From: Streptomyces sp. CG1
GTDB taxonomy: Bacteria; Actinomycetota; Actinomycetes; Streptomycetales; Streptomycetaceae
Assembly (NCBI RefSeq): GCF_041080625.1
Contig: NZ_CP163518.1
Location: forward strand, 1,302,001 to 1,366,000
Direction: 5' to 3'
DNA length: 64,000 bases
Shown here: piece after piece, positions 1 through 9,526 of the stretch
Layout: each line of letters starts with the position of its first letter
How positions within the stretch are numbered: the first letter of the stretch is position 1
Position numbers and translations under genes: made by a program
Notes under the pieces: model-generated
The model's database searches: none
The model's input: the letters and a program-made list of their open reading frames with translations, nothing else
What the model was told of the DNA's origin: nothing

Positions 1-936
1 ACGTGGAACGACCAGGCACAGTCCGCCCTCGCCTTCGCCCAGCCAGTTCCGCTCCCTGTCTTCACCGCCCCTGCGGCCGGCGCGCAGACCGAAAACCGCC
101 GCCAGCCCGTCCAGGGCACAGCCGCCCCCGACGTGCAGCAGGTGCTGCTCTACGAGGATGCCAAGCAGCTGGGCACCATCCCGGTCAAGGACAGCAAGTG
201 GGAGTACACCCCGGACGCCGACTGGCCGCTCGGGCAGCACAACCTCGCCGCCATGGCCGTGCGCGACGACGTGACCTCGGGCAAGGCGTATCTGCGCTTC
301 TACACCACGCTCCCGAACCCCGTCGTGGACATCACGTCACCCAAGAGCGGCGCGGAAGTCGACACCGGAGCCTCGATCACCGGCGTCGCCTTCAACGCCG
401 ATTCAGTGAACCTCACCGAGGGCAGCACCAAGCTCGGCAGCGCCAAGGTCAACGGCCAGAACTGGTCCTTCCTCCACGAAGGCGGATGGAGCCCGGGCAG
501 CCACACCGTGACGGCGAAGGCCGTGCGCGGCAGCCAGGAATCGGAACCCGACACGGTCACCTTCACCGCGGCGAAGAAGAACCTCACAGTGGACTACAAA
601 TTCAACTCCAGCTGGCAGGACTGGGAGACCCAGAAGTACATCTACTCCTACGACATCACCATGTACGCCGGTGAATCCGACGTGAAACACTGGAACGTCG
701 GATTCGGCCAGCTTCCAGTCGGGTCGGTGCTCTACAAGGAGTTCACCAACACCTTCTGGGGAATGATCATCGAAGACGGCTCCAACGGCGACATCCTGCT
801 CGGCTCTCCCCCCGAGGGCATCCACGTCGTCCCGAAGGGCGGCAAGCTGGACATCCGCGTCCTCGTGCTCTACCCGACGCAAGACGAGGCGTACAAGCAC
901 CTCTACGCCCTCTTCGCCAAGTCCCTGTCCCAGTAG
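1..936 (+). CDS. Ig-like domain protein, 5' end outside window
   Basis: Frame 1 is open from the first base to a TAG at 934-936, so this is the last 311 codons of a longer gene. Two beta-sandwich-like stretches of about 60-90 residues can be seen, the second opening with the pattern PVVDITSPKSGAEVDTGASI that is typical of bacterial Ig-like repeats. They are followed by a roughly 115-residue C-terminal domain rich in aromatic residues that I do not recognise. The GTG at 133 is only an internal codon. Ig-like repeats fit an extracellular or virion-decoration protein, and the position just upstream of a tail module makes a phage or tailocin link possible. Nothing in the visible part proves either. 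Confidence 0.6.
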   Translation, partial: TWNDQAQSALAFAQPVPLPVFTAPAAGAQTENRRQPVQGTAAPDVQQVLLYEDAKQLGTIPVKDSKWEYTPDADWPLGQHNLAAMAVRDDVTSGKAYLRFYTTLPNPVVDITSPKSGAEVDTGASITGVAFNADSVNLTEGSTKLGSAKVNGQNWSFLHEGGWSPGSHTVTAKAVRGSQESEPDTVTFTAAKKNLTVDYKFNSSWQDWETQKYIYSYDITMYAGESDVKHWNVGFGQLPVGSVLYKEFTNTFWGMIIEDGSNGDILLGSPPEGIHVVPKGGKLDIRVLVLYPTQDEAYKHLYALFAKSLSQ

Positions 937-1067
937 CGGCGCCCGCCGCCTGGCCCGGCGACGCCCTGCGGGCACCGCCGGGCCTCCCCGCTCGAGTGCG
1001 CCCTGATTCGTGAAAGATCGTCCATCCCGACGACATCGTCAACGTATGCCCATCAGACTGTCGAGCC

Positions 1068-1679
1068 ATGGCGAGTAGCTTGATCACGACGGTCATCGCA
1101 ATCTGTGGCACCCTGCTCGGCAGTGGTCTGACAGCGTTGACGGCGGCCCGGACTGAGCGGCGCAGGAACGAAGCCCTGGAACGACAGCAGATACGTGAAG
1201 AGGCTGCGCGCGATCGCACTCAGCGTCGCGAACTGGAGGCCGAGCACCAGAAATGGCGCAGAGACCGCAGGCAAGCCGCCTACCAGAGCCTGATGGACGC
1301 TGCCCATGAGGCGCAAGGTGCTATTTGGCAGCTTGGGCGGCTCACACTGGAACCGTTCGACCAGCATCGCTACGACATCAGGCGGGGGGCCGCGATCGAT
1401 GCTGTTCGCGCGATACGCCGCGCAGCCGACGCCGTTCAGTTGGAAGGGCCGGCAGAAGTTGCCCAGGCTGCCGAGGAATACGCGAAAGCCGTAGATCGGC
1501 ATATTGCACCGCCGGTTGAAGCCCTGATGCAGCTGAGCCAGGGGCCACTGAGTGAAGAGCAGCACGAGCGTTATCGCCAAACGGCTGCCGAGACGAACGC
1601 CCTGGTAGAGAGTTGCCAGCGACGTTTCGTTCCCCTGGCTCGCCAGGCGCTGGACGAGTTGATAGAGGACATCGATTAG
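1068..1679 (+). CDS. Membrane-anchored coiled-coil protein of unknown function
   Basis: This is a 203-aa protein starting with ATG. Residues 4-26 form one hydrophobic helix containing a GTLLGSGLTALTAA stretch. A very charged Arg/Glu-rich helical region follows (about 27-75), then more helices without recognisable motifs. Small proteins of this pattern (one N-terminal membrane helix plus a cytoplasmic coiled coil) are common as hypotheticals in Streptomyces. It stands alone between the Ig-like protein and the tail genes, in the same orientation. No family can be named. The uninterrupted frame and actinomycete-like codon use support a real gene. Confidence 0.6.
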   Translation: MASSLITTVIAICGTLLGSGLTALTAARTERRRNEALERQQIREEAARDRTQRRELEAEHQKWRRDRRQAAYQSLMDAAHEAQGAIWQLGRLTLEPFDQHRYDIRRGAAIDAVRAIRRAADAVQLEGPAEVAQAAEEYAKAVDRHIAPPVEALMQLSQGPLSEEQHERYRQTAAETNALVESCQRRFVPLARQALDELIEDID

Positions 1680-1992
1680 CGCATCTTCGGCGCGCACTCA
1701 GCCGCACGTTCCCCGCTCCGGTCCTGAACAATGAGCATCCAGGACTGCATGACCTCGTGCAGCCCTGGCCGATTGTCGGCGTCCGGGGAGGGCGACGTCG
1801 AGGGCAGTATGGTGATCTACGTGCAGACACTGCGGCTCGCTGTTATCGGCTGAGCTGGGATCTGCGTCCTCACCGCGGAGGCCCGCGCGGACGCCCCACC
1901 ACCATGTGGTGTGGGCCGGTTCCCCGACACATCGTCGCGGGACGGGGCCTCCCGAGTTGCGGGGTTGCCGTCCCGGAATCGGACAGCAGACC
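1680..1992 (+). other. 313-bp region without a convincing gene
   Basis: This stretch separates the 203-aa membrane protein from the tail tube gene. In an intact siphovirus it would be occupied by head-tail connector genes, but I see no connector-like reading frame, RNA gene or strong hairpin. It may hold the promoter of the tail module. I could not identify clear -35 and -10 boxes. Confidence 0.5.
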
Positions 1993-2487
1993 TTGCAGGT
2001 AAAGAAGTTCTCTCGGCGCGGTGTGACGCGCGTCCTGTGGCTCAAGAGCGTCGCGGACGCGGGTCACGTCCCCACTCGTGCCGAGCTGACCGCAGGCACA
2101 GATCTGACTGACGCGATCGCGGCGATCGACGGCTGGACGCTGCAGAACCAGGCCATCGAAACCCCGGACCTGGGGTCGACGTTCGAGTCGAAGATCCCCG
2201 GCACAGACCAGGCCGACGATTCGTCGCTCGGCTTCTACGAGGATCGGGTGTCGGATGAGATCGAGCAGTTGCTGACGAAGGACGCCACTGGTTGGGTCGT
2301 CTTCCTTCGCAAGGGTGATGTTCCCGGCAGTCGCAGCATGGATGTCTTCCCCGTGCGGATCGGCTCGCGCTCGCCGAACTTCTCGACGGACAACGAGGCC
2401 GCGAAGTTCACCGTGAACTTCTCGATCAGCGAAAAGCCGACGCAGGACGCCGTAATCCCGCCGGCTGCGACGAAGTCCGACAAGTAG
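1993..2487 (+). CDS. Phage-type major tail tube protein
   Basis: Starting from TTG at 1993 the product has 164 aa and begins LQVKKFSRRGVTRVLWL. This matches the N-terminal pattern I recall for tail tube proteins of Streptomyces siphophages, with the later landmarks PTRAELTAGTDL, GWTLQNQAIETPDLGSTFESKI and a central DDSSLGFYEDR. The protein would stack as hexameric rings to form the tail tube. An in-frame ATG at 1906 would add 29 residues of low-complexity sequence and I rejected it; no strong ribosome binding site precedes either start. It is directly followed by the tail assembly chaperone and tape measure, the conserved order of siphovirus tail modules. The usual upstream head-tail connector genes are absent. 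Confidence 0.75.
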   Translation: MQVKKFSRRGVTRVLWLKSVADAGHVPTRAELTAGTDLTDAIAAIDGWTLQNQAIETPDLGSTFESKIPGTDQADDSSLGFYEDRVSDEIEQLLTKDATGWVVFLRKGDVPGSRSMDVFPVRIGSRSPNFSTDNEAAKFTVNFSISEKPTQDAVIPPAATKSDK

Positions 2488-2642
2488 CCCTGGTTCGGCC
2501 TCTTTGACTGCCCGGCCAGGCCGCTACGCGCAACGAGCGTTTCTCCCTTTCCTCTGTTCCGGCACTCGTGCCGTTGCCCTCGCCGGGCCCCTCCTCGTTC
2601 CCCCCTTTCCCTGTTCTTCTGTTCGTGCTGTTGGAGTTGTGA

Positions 2643-3230
2643 GTGCCCACCGATACCCGCCCCGTTTCCGAACTTCCGGCCAGGGCTGTTGCTCGTGACG
2701 CCCACTGGGCGGCCAAGCTGGCTCGGCTGCGTGCCCGCCAGCTGCCCGAGTACACGTTGGTGATCTGCGACGACCAGGAGGCGAAGCGGCGCCTGGACAA
2801 GGCCGTGCTGGAGTTCGCACGCTGCCAGATGGCCGATGCGGAGAACGGCCGCAAGCTCAGTGCAGAGACGCAGCGCGCCGAGGAGGACGTCGAAGATGCT
2901 CAGGCTGACTTCGACGCCGTTTCGCTGGAGCTCACGTTCAAGGCGCTGCCCCGCCCGATCCTGGACGGGCTGATCAAGCGGTTCCCCCCGACCGAGGCGC
3001 AGGCCGAGGACGGCGACGCGTGGAACCCCGAGACGTTCCCTGCGGCGCTGATCGCCGCCGCGCACATCGAGCGCGACGACGACGGCAACATCGTGGAAGG
3101 CATGAGCGAGCAGGACGCGCAGGACTTGCTCGACTCGTGGCCCGTGGCCGAGTCCAATGCGCTGTTCGCGGCGGCGTGGCAGGCGCAGCAGATCGTGCGT
3201 ACCTCCGCGGTGGAGCTGGGAAAAGACTGA
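2643..3230 (+). CDS. Tail assembly chaperone, short form (gpG-like)
   Basis: This 195-aa acidic helical protein starts with GTG and ends LGKD. It lies between the tail tube and tape measure genes, where siphoviruses encode the chaperone that coats the tape measure protein during tail assembly. Residues 20-40 (wAAKLARLRARQLPEYTLVI) and the helical heptads at 45-100 are typical of the actinophage form. The last codons overlap a slippery heptamer that allows a -1 shift into a second frame, giving the longer gpGT-like product annotated separately. Sequence identity in this family is low, so the assignment rests mainly on gene order and the shift site. Confidence 0.75.
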   Translation: MPTDTRPVSELPARAVARDAHWAAKLARLRARQLPEYTLVICDDQEAKRRLDKAVLEFARCQMADAENGRKLSAETQRAEEDVEDAQADFDAVSLELTFKALPRPILDGLIKRFPPTEAQAEDGDAWNPETFPAALIAAAHIERDDDGNIVEGMSEQDAQDLLDSWPVAESNALFAAAWQAQQIVRTSAVELGKD

Positions 3231-3556
3231 TCAGAGACGGGCAGCTTCGCGCCGAGCTGGAGCTGTGTGACCGCTGGGGCATCCCGCACTCGCAGTTCCT
3301 CGGCGCGGGTGACGGCCGCTGGAGCGAACTGGACCGGGTGAAGGCTCTGGCTTTCGCGGCACATCAGCGAACGGTGTGTGTTCAGTGCGGAACCCGGGCT
3401 GCAGAGTGGGACGAAGCCGCGGGTGGTGACCGGTTTGCGTACGTCACCACGACGGTGCGCTGCCCGGGCTGTGAGTTGATCGCGCACGAGCAGGACCAGG
3501 TGCCCGACGGGATGGACGGCTACGGGGTACGGATCGGTCTCGTGCCACGCACGTAG
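2643..3556 (+). CDS. Tail assembly chaperone, frameshifted long form (gpGT-like)
   Basis: If ribosomes slip back one base at the heptamer ending at 3224, translation continues as GKRLIRDGQLRAELELC and runs to a TAG at 3554-3556, giving about 304 aa. The extension of roughly 110 residues has two Cys pairs, CVQC and CPGC, spaced as in a zinc ribbon. In lambda and many actinophages the frameshifted extension binds the tape measure and recruits tail tube protein. The second frame has no convincing start and no ribosome binding site of its own, which supports expression by frameshift. The ratio of the two products cannot be judged from sequence. Confidence 0.75.
3218..3224 (+). promoter_or_regulatory. 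Programmed -1 ribosomal frameshift site (GGGAAAA)
   Basis: The zero frame reads ctG GGA AAA gac tga, an exact X XXY YYZ heptamer placed two codons before the zero-frame stop. The -1 frame then stays open for 110 codons. This is the canonical arrangement for tail assembly chaperone genes. I did not find an obvious strong pseudoknot downstream by eye. Confidence 0.85.
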
Positions 3557-3622
3557 TAGCGGTTCTGGAGCGGGTTGCGGGAGGGGATTCGAGAGGGGCG
3601 TGGGGAGTAAGGGCACCGGCAG

Positions 3623-6600
3623 GTGTCGTCCTACACGCTCAGCGTTCAGGCGCGAGCGGACTTCGCCCTCCTCCTGTCGGAGATCCGGCAGGCCTCCCGC
3701 GCGATGCGCGGGCTCGGCCGCGACACCGCCGCCCTGAACCGGCAGCTCAACCAGATCGGCTCCGGAGCTCGCGGCTCCTCGTCTGGGCTTCGCGGTCTTG
3801 GCCGTGATGCTGACCGTGCCCGCGCGGGCTTGCGCCGTGTCGGTGCGGACGGGCACACGTCGATGCGGCAGCTCCGCCACGGGCTGCTCGGCGCCCGCCA
3901 GGAGGCGCACCATCTGCGCAGCCTCCTGGTCGGCGGAGGCATCGTCGCCTCGCTTGCGGAGATCGCGAAGGAGGGCAACGAGTACCAGCTCGCCATCAAC
4001 AAGTGGGGCGCGGTCACCGGCGCGTCCGGCGTCGAGATGGTGCAGGCCGCGGCGAAGGCCCGCGAGCTCGGCTCCGACCTCAAGATCCCGGGCACCTCGG
4101 CGGCGAAGGCCGCGGACGCGATGCTGGAGCTGGCCAAGGCGGGCCAGACCTCCACCTCGAGCATCGCGAACGCCCGCGCGGCCATGCAGTTGGCGGCGGC
4201 CGACAACCTCACGGCTGCTGACGCCGCCCGGTATCTGGGTGACGTGATGGACCAGTTCGGTCTGTCATCGAACAACGCCGGCCGGGCCGCTGATGTGCTC
4301 GCCGCGTCGGCGAACGCCGCCTCCGGTGGCCTGCAGGACATCTACTACGCGATGTCCTACACCGGGCCAGTCGCCGCCCAGTTGGGTATCTCGATCGAGG
4401 ACACCTCGGCGGCGGTGGCGATGCTGGCCCGCTCCGGCATCCTCGGCTCCAAAGCAGGAACGTCCCTGCGCGGGATGCTGACGAACCTGTCGCGTCCCAC
4501 CGCCCGGATGAAGCAGGGCCTGGCCGAACTCGGCGTCGAAGCGTGGGACACGCAGGGCAACTTCAAGGGCCTGCGTACGGTGATCGAGGGCTTCGAGAAG
4601 GCCCAGCACCGCATGTCCCAGAAGGACTTCCTCAGCTCCCTCGCTGCCGTCGTCGGCAAACCTGCCCTCGCCGGCACGTCTGCGTTGGCGCATCAAGGCG
4701 TCGAGGCATTCGACCAGATGCACACGGCGATCGCGCGCACCGGCGCGGCCCAGGAGATCGCCGCCTCTCAGACCAAGGGCCTGGCAGGTGCCGTCACCCA
4801 GCTCAAGACGCAGGCCTCCAACACCGGACAGGCCCTCTACACCGCGGCCGCGCCCGGGTTGGAGAAGGTCACCCGGCTACTGACCGCCGGGATGACGGCT
4901 GCCACCCCAGGAATGGCCGCGGCCCTGGACTATGTACAAGACCTGTACACCCTGGCGGGGCCGTCGGTGTCGAAGGCCGTCTCAGCCGGTCTGGACGAGG
5001 TGGGTGATGCGCTCGGCGGGCTGGGCGGACCGCTGCGGGACGTCGCTTTCGACACTGCCGCCGCAGGGATCAACGTCCTCGTCAACGGCGGCCGCGCCCT
5101 CGCCGAGATCTTGCGCAACGTAGGCTCCGCCGCGTCCCCCGTCGCCGACGCCATCGCGGATATGGCGGACGAGGCCGATGCCGGTGGTACGGCGCTCGAC
5201 ATCGTCGTCACCGCCCTCAACCTGGCCTCCTCAGCAGCTGGAGCCGTCTCGACCACGCTGATCCCGGTCGGGCATGTGGTCGCCGGGCTGGTGCGCGGGT
5301 TCGCGGCGTTGCCGGGGCCGGTGCAGACGGCGATCGTGGCAATGCTGCTCGCGCGCCGCGCCACCCCCATCCTCATGAACCTTGGCCGCACGGTGGCGGG
5401 TCCGGTCGCGGGCGCCTACCGGTCGCTCGGCGATCAGATGCGCGTGCAAGAGCGGCTCGCTGCCGCGAACGGCCAATCGATCGGCCGTATCGGCCAGGCC
5501 CTCGCCGTCCTGGAGACCCGGGTGCCGGTGGTGGGGCGGATGGCTGCCGCATGCAGGTCCGCCAGTGGTCCCGTGTCGGGCCTGACCCGGGCCATCGGCA
5601 CGGGCCTGGGTGGAGCGGCGCGTGGGCTGATGATGGCGCTCGGCGGCCCGTGGGGTGTCGCGATCGCCGCCGCCGGAGTAGGGCTGTCGATGCTCGCCGA
5701 CCATCAGCAGAAGGCGGCGCAGGCTGCGTCCGAGCACCAGTCGCGGATCAGCACCCTCACACAGGCGCTGCGCGACTCCAACGGGGCGGTCAACGACAGT
5801 GTCCGAGCCGCTGCCGCGCAGTCGATCATGGACACGCAGGTCTTCGACGGGAAGAACCGGCTCGTCGACGTCATGTCGAAGGCCGGCGTCTCCGTCCGGC
5901 AGCTCACCGACGCCTACCTCGGGCAGGACGGCGGGCTAAACGCCCTGCAGAAGCGGCTGAACGAGACAGCCGAGGCGAACGTCGAGTGGATCGCCACCCA
6001 GGGTGGAGCGGCGAAGACGTACAACGATCAAGGCTTGGCCGCTGCGCGTGCGGCGGATGCGCTCGGCGCGGTCAAGGGCGAGATGTCGCAGGCAGTCAAG
6101 GACGCCAAGGACCTCGCCGACGCCACCGGCTCCGGCGGACGCACGGCTGCGGATGCAGTCGGCCCATTCGGGAAGTTCTCCGACGCGATGCGCCGGCTGT
6201 CCGACACCACGGCGGACGCCGACTCCCGGGCACGGGCCCTGCACGATGCGCTGAACATCCTCGCGGGCGGCTCGGTGAACCTGTCCGCGGCCGAAGCCCG
6301 CCTGAACCGGTCAGTGTCGGACGCGGCAGAGTCGTTGAAGGGCGGCGTCGACCACGCGCAGGGGTACGGCAAAGCACTGCTGAACATGGACGCCTCGCTG
6401 TCCACAGTCACCCGCAACGGACAGAAGCTCTACGACCTGCTCCAGGGCCTGTCGACGAACTCTGCGGACGCCGCCCTCGCCGCCTACCAGTACGCGGAGG
6501 CGAACGGAAAGAGCGTGCCGGAGGCGTTGAAGGCCGCCCAGGCGCAGATGGCCACCGCCCGCGAGTCCGCGATCGCCACCGCCCAGGGCTACGGCCTCAC

Positions 6601-8626
6601 CGCCGAGCAGGCCGCCAAGCTCGCCGACGCAGCCGGGCTGGTGCCCGAACAGGTCTCCATCCTGCTGCAGACGGCCGGCATGGACGAGGCGATGGCCGAA
6701 CTCATCGCCGTCCAACAGGCGCTGAAGGCCACCCCGGACAACAAGACCGTCACCATCGCCACCCTCTCCAACGAGGCGCGTGAGGACCTGGAGAAGCTCG
6801 GCTTCAAGATCAAGGACTTGAAGGACCGGCGTGTGCAGGTCACCGCGCCGACCGACATGGCACGCACCGAGCTGGATGCGCTGATCGCGAAGATCGCCCA
6901 GACCCCGGGTGGCAAGCATGTCGAGGTCACCTCTGCCACGCAGGCGACCATCAGCAGCCTGGAAGCGGTCAAGCAGAAGATCGCTGGGGTCCCGGCAGGT
7001 AAGACGATCACAGTGTCGGCGCCGACGGCTGGGGCGCGCGTCCAACTCGAGGCCCTGGGCTTCAAGATCACTGAGGTCCCTGGCAGCAAGAACGTCCACA
7101 TCTCCGCGCCGACCGGCACGCAGCGAGCGGGCGTCGATGCCCTGGCCCAGGCCATCAACAACCTGCGCAACAAGTCGGTGACCATCACCACCAACCACGT
7201 GAGCGTGCTGTCGTCGCTCGTCCGGCCGCCCTCCGACATAGCCGACGCGCTGCGTAAGCAGGCAGATGCCCAGCAAAGGCAAGCCAACCGGCACGCCGAC
7301 GGCGGTGTTGTCGACTACTTCGCCGACGGCGGCATGCGCCGTGAACAGCACGTCGCGCAGATCGCACCCGCTGGGGGGTGGAGAGTCTGGGCTGAGCCGG
7401 AGACGGGCGGGGAGAGCTACATTCCGCTCGCGCCGAGCAAGCGGACGCGCTCGCGGCGGATCGCGGAAGAGACCGTACGGCGCCTGGGCGGCGGGCCCAT
7501 CACCTGGTACGCGGACGGTGGCCTGTCGAGTTGGTCGTACGAGCCGCTCGGCAGCAGCACCTTCACCGTGTCGGATGTCGTCTCAAAGTCGCAGCGCAAG
7601 GGCAAGGGCGGCACGGAGCACTTCGACTTGCGCATGTTCGAGAAGAACCTCCGCAGGTCCGTGAAGTCTGCCCAGGGCTGGCGTGGTGATCTGGCCATCG
7701 TGGCGCAGCGCGCCGGAACCGACGTGGCCAAGGCGCTGCAGGAGATGGGCGAAGACGGTGTCGCCCTGACGCGGAAGATGGCGCACGGCTCCAGCAAGTA
7801 TGTGAAGGACATGGCCGCGCAGCTCGCCAAGCTCGCCGGCACCGCCCGCGCCTCCCTCGGTGACTACACGGCCCAGTTGCAGAACGCGGTGAAGGACAGC
7901 ACCGCCTTCCAGAACAACCTGGTCAAGCTCGCTTCCAGCGGCTTCGGTGATCTCGCTGCGCGCCTGGCCGAGCAGAACGACGCGGATGCCGAGGCGCTCG
8001 CGGCTCAGGCGGTGAAGGACAAGAAGAAGGCGAAGAAGGCCAACACCGCGGCGAAGAACGCGTCCAAGGCCTTGGGCGGGGAGCAGCTCGCCGACCTGGT
8101 GCAGATCATCGGGGCGCTCGCGAAGACCCGGGGCATCCACGACGTGGCCGATGTGACCGGTCACGACGAGGACCGGATCGTTGAGATCGCTAACCGGGCC
8201 AAGCAGCAGATCAAGAAGACCGGGCGTGCCGACCGGTTCCTGACCGACCTGGTGAAGGCGAACGCTGGGAAGGCGTACGCGAACGGCGGGATCTGGGAGC
8301 CCGGCGTCTATTCCTCCGAGGGCGGGCTGATCAAGTTCGCGGAGAAGGAGACACGGGGCGAGTCGTACATCCCGCACGCCCCGGCGAAGCGCGGCCGCGC
8401 CACCGCCGTCCTCTCGGAGACTGCCGACCGGTTCGGCTACGCGCTCACGCCCAGGGGGCTCGTCGACGCGCATGCGGGCCGCGCGCAGGTGGTCGTGGTG
8501 CATCAGGCGCCGGCGATCGGCCAGCAGACCATCCATGTCACCCGGGCCGGGGCGGGCGCGGACGACATCGCCTCCGCCGTCTCGTACCAGATGCGCCGCG
8601 CCCGCCGAGGGGGTGTCCTGCGGTGA
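3623..8626 (+). CDS. Tail tape measure protein
   Basis: This 1667-aa protein is the largest in the module. It starts with GTG preceded by GGGGAGTAAGG. Residues about 110-345 match the TP901-type tape measure core, with helices such as AAKARELGSDLKIPG, MDQFGLSSNNAGRAADVLAA and GISIEDTSAAVAMLARSGI. Several glycine/alanine-rich hydrophobic segments lie between about 450 and 700, as expected for the part that meets the membrane on ejection. Residues about 1041-1190 hold five repeats of roughly 29 residues. Long Lys/Ala-rich helices occupy the C-terminal third. The protein sets tail length; at the known approximate 0.15 nm per residue it predicts a tail near 250 nm. Its stop overlaps the next start (GTGA). 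Confidence 0.92.
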   Translation: MSSYTLSVQARADFALLLSEIRQASRAMRGLGRDTAALNRQLNQIGSGARGSSSGLRGLGRDADRARAGLRRVGADGHTSMRQLRHGLLGARQEAHHLRSLLVGGGIVASLAEIAKEGNEYQLAINKWGAVTGASGVEMVQAAAKARELGSDLKIPGTSAAKAADAMLELAKAGQTSTSSIANARAAMQLAAADNLTAADAARYLGDVMDQFGLSSNNAGRAADVLAASANAASGGLQDIYYAMSYTGPVAAQLGISIEDTSAAVAMLARSGILGSKAGTSLRGMLTNLSRPTARMKQGLAELGVEAWDTQGNFKGLRTVIEGFEKAQHRMSQKDFLSSLAAVVGKPALAGTSALAHQGVEAFDQMHTAIARTGAAQEIAASQTKGLAGAVTQLKTQASNTGQALYTAAAPGLEKVTRLLTAGMTAATPGMAAALDYVQDLYTLAGPSVSKAVSAGLDEVGDALGGLGGPLRDVAFDTAAAGINVLVNGGRALAEILRNVGSAASPVADAIADMADEADAGGTALDIVVTALNLASSAAGAVSTTLIPVGHVVAGLVRGFAALPGPVQTAIVAMLLARRATPILMNLGRTVAGPVAGAYRSLGDQMRVQERLAAANGQSIGRIGQALAVLETRVPVVGRMAAACRSASGPVSGLTRAIGTGLGGAARGLMMALGGPWGVAIAAAGVGLSMLADHQQKAAQAASEHQSRISTLTQALRDSNGAVNDSVRAAAAQSIMDTQVFDGKNRLVDVMSKAGVSVRQLTDAYLGQDGGLNALQKRLNETAEANVEWIATQGGAAKTYNDQGLAAARAADALGAVKGEMSQAVKDAKDLADATGSGGRTAADAVGPFGKFSDAMRRLSDTTADADSRARALHDALNILAGGSVNLSAAEARLNRSVSDAAESLKGGVDHAQGYGKALLNMDASLSTVTRNGQKLYDLLQGLSTNSADAALAAYQYAEANGKSVPEALKAAQAQMATARESAIATAQGYGLTAEQAAKLADAAGLVPEQVSILLQTAGMDEAMAELIAVQQALKATPDNKTVTIATLSNEAREDLEKLGFKIKDLKDRRVQVTAPTDMARTELDALIAKIAQTPGGKHVEVTSATQATISSLEAVKQKIAGVPAGKTITVSAPTAGARVQLEALGFKITEVPGSKNVHISAPTGTQRAGVDALAQAINNLRNKSVTITTNHVSVLSSLVRPPSDIADALRKQADAQQRQANRHADGGVVDYFADGGMRREQHVAQIAPAGGWRVWAEPETGGESYIPLAPSKRTRSRRIAEETVRRLGGGPITWYADGGLSSWSYEPLGSSTFTVSDVVSKSQRKGKGGTEHFDLRMFEKNLRRSVKSAQGWRGDLAIVAQRAGTDVAKALQEMGEDGVALTRKMAHGSSKYVKDMAAQLAKLAGTARASLGDYTAQLQNAVKDSTAFQNNLVKLASSGFGDLAARLAEQNDADAEALAAQAVKDKKKAKKANTAAKNASKALGGEQLADLVQIIGALAKTRGIHDVADVTGHDEDRIVEIANRAKQQIKKTGRADRFLTDLVKANAGKAYANGGIWEPGVYSSEGGLIKFAEKETRGESYIPHAPAKRGRATAVLSETADRFGYALTPRGLVDAHAGRAQVVVVHQAPAIGQQTIHVTRAGAGADDIASAVSYQMRRARRGGVLR
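6743..7195 (+). repeat. Five degenerate ~29-residue repeats inside the tape measure
   Basis: The units share the pattern K-x-V-x-[VI]-[ST]-A-P-T-x4-R-x-x-L-[ED]-A-L-x-x-K-I-x-x-[VT]-P-G and follow each other directly. Clear copies begin KTVTIATLSNEARE, RRVQVTAPTDMART, KTITVSAPTAGARV and KNVHISAPTGTQRA. A comparable region is common in actinophage tape measures. The number of units would change tail length. Confidence 0.75.
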
Positions 8627-9510
8627 GCAGTGAACTCAAGGACTTCCAGTTGGAGTTCGGAGGTGTGCAGTTCGGCCACGGCACGCAGGTTTCGATCGCT
8701 GAGATCGAGGGTCTGGCACGCCCTGGGGTGCGTGGGGAGATGGTCGAGCAGCCCGGCGCGGATGGAGCCTGGCCGGCACCCGACTGGTATGCGGCTCGCA
8801 CCCTGCGCATCGACTGCGGTATCAAAACGCCGGGCGATCCTGCCGCCGCCCGCCAGCTCCTGGCCGTCCTGCAGGAGGCGGCCGACGACCGGCGGGTGCG
8901 CACCGTGGGCGGCTCGGTGATGCCGCTGCGCATCAAATGGCCCGGCTCCCCAGTCCGCGTCCTGTTCGGCCGCCTCGTGAAGCTGGACGCGTCCTGGGAA
9001 AAGGCCGCGTTCGGCTGGATCCCGCTCGACTTGGAGTTCGTAGCCCCGGATCCGCGCTACTACGCCGATGTCCAGCAGCACGAGGAGCTGCGGCTGGGCT
9101 GGCTGTCGGGCGGTGGTTTCACCGCGCCCGTTCAGGCGCCGATCCGGGTCACCAGCGGCACCCCGTCGGGGCAGAACCGGCCGGGCTGGGTCACCAACAG
9201 CGGCACCGCCGACGCGCACCCCGTACTCACGGTGTACGGGCCGTGCGCCAACCCTGTGATCACGCACGTCGACACCGGCCGCCAGATCGAACTGTCCGTG
9301 ACGCTGGCCGCCGGACAGTGGGCACGCGTCGACACCCGGCCCGGCCGCCTGACGGCCCTGCGGGACAACGGCGGCCCCGTGGCCACCACGTCCCGACTGG
9401 ACACCTTCGTACTGCCGCCGGGCCGCAGCGAGATCCGCTGGACCGCGACGGATCCGACCGCCACCGCCCGCCTCTCGGTGGCGTGGCGCGACGCCTACAT
9501 AGCCCTCTAA
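8623..9510 (+). CDS. Distal tail (Dit-like) protein
   Basis: This 295-aa product starts with a GTG that overlaps the tape measure stop (GTGA), indicating coupled translation. N-terminal residues 1-150 follow the distal-tail beta-sandwich pattern, with LDLEFVAPDPRYY near residue 140-150, a phrase I associate with phage tail family proteins. The C-terminal half, with GWVTNSGTADAHPVLTVYGP and PPGRSEIRW, is the usual second beta domain. Dit hexamers form the hub that joins the tail tube to the baseplate or adhesins. Length and position directly after the tape measure agree with this. Confidence 0.8.
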   Translation: MSSELKDFQLEFGGVQFGHGTQVSIAEIEGLARPGVRGEMVEQPGADGAWPAPDWYAARTLRIDCGIKTPGDPAAARQLLAVLQEAADDRRVRTVGGSVMPLRIKWPGSPVRVLFGRLVKLDASWEKAAFGWIPLDLEFVAPDPRYYADVQQHEELRLGWLSGGGFTAPVQAPIRVTSGTPSGQNRPGWVTNSGTADAHPVLTVYGPCANPVITHVDTGRQIELSVTLAAGQWARVDTRPGRLTALRDNGGPVATTSRLDTFVLPPGRSEIRWTATDPTATARLSVAWRDAYIAL

Positions 9511-9526
9511 GGAGATCCCGCCCTCT

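Noticed and set aside
1906..1992. Upstream ATG start for the tail tube protein
   Set aside because: It would add 29 residues of Pro/Arg/Gly-rich sequence unlike any tail tube N-terminus; the recognisable protein begins at the TTG 1993.
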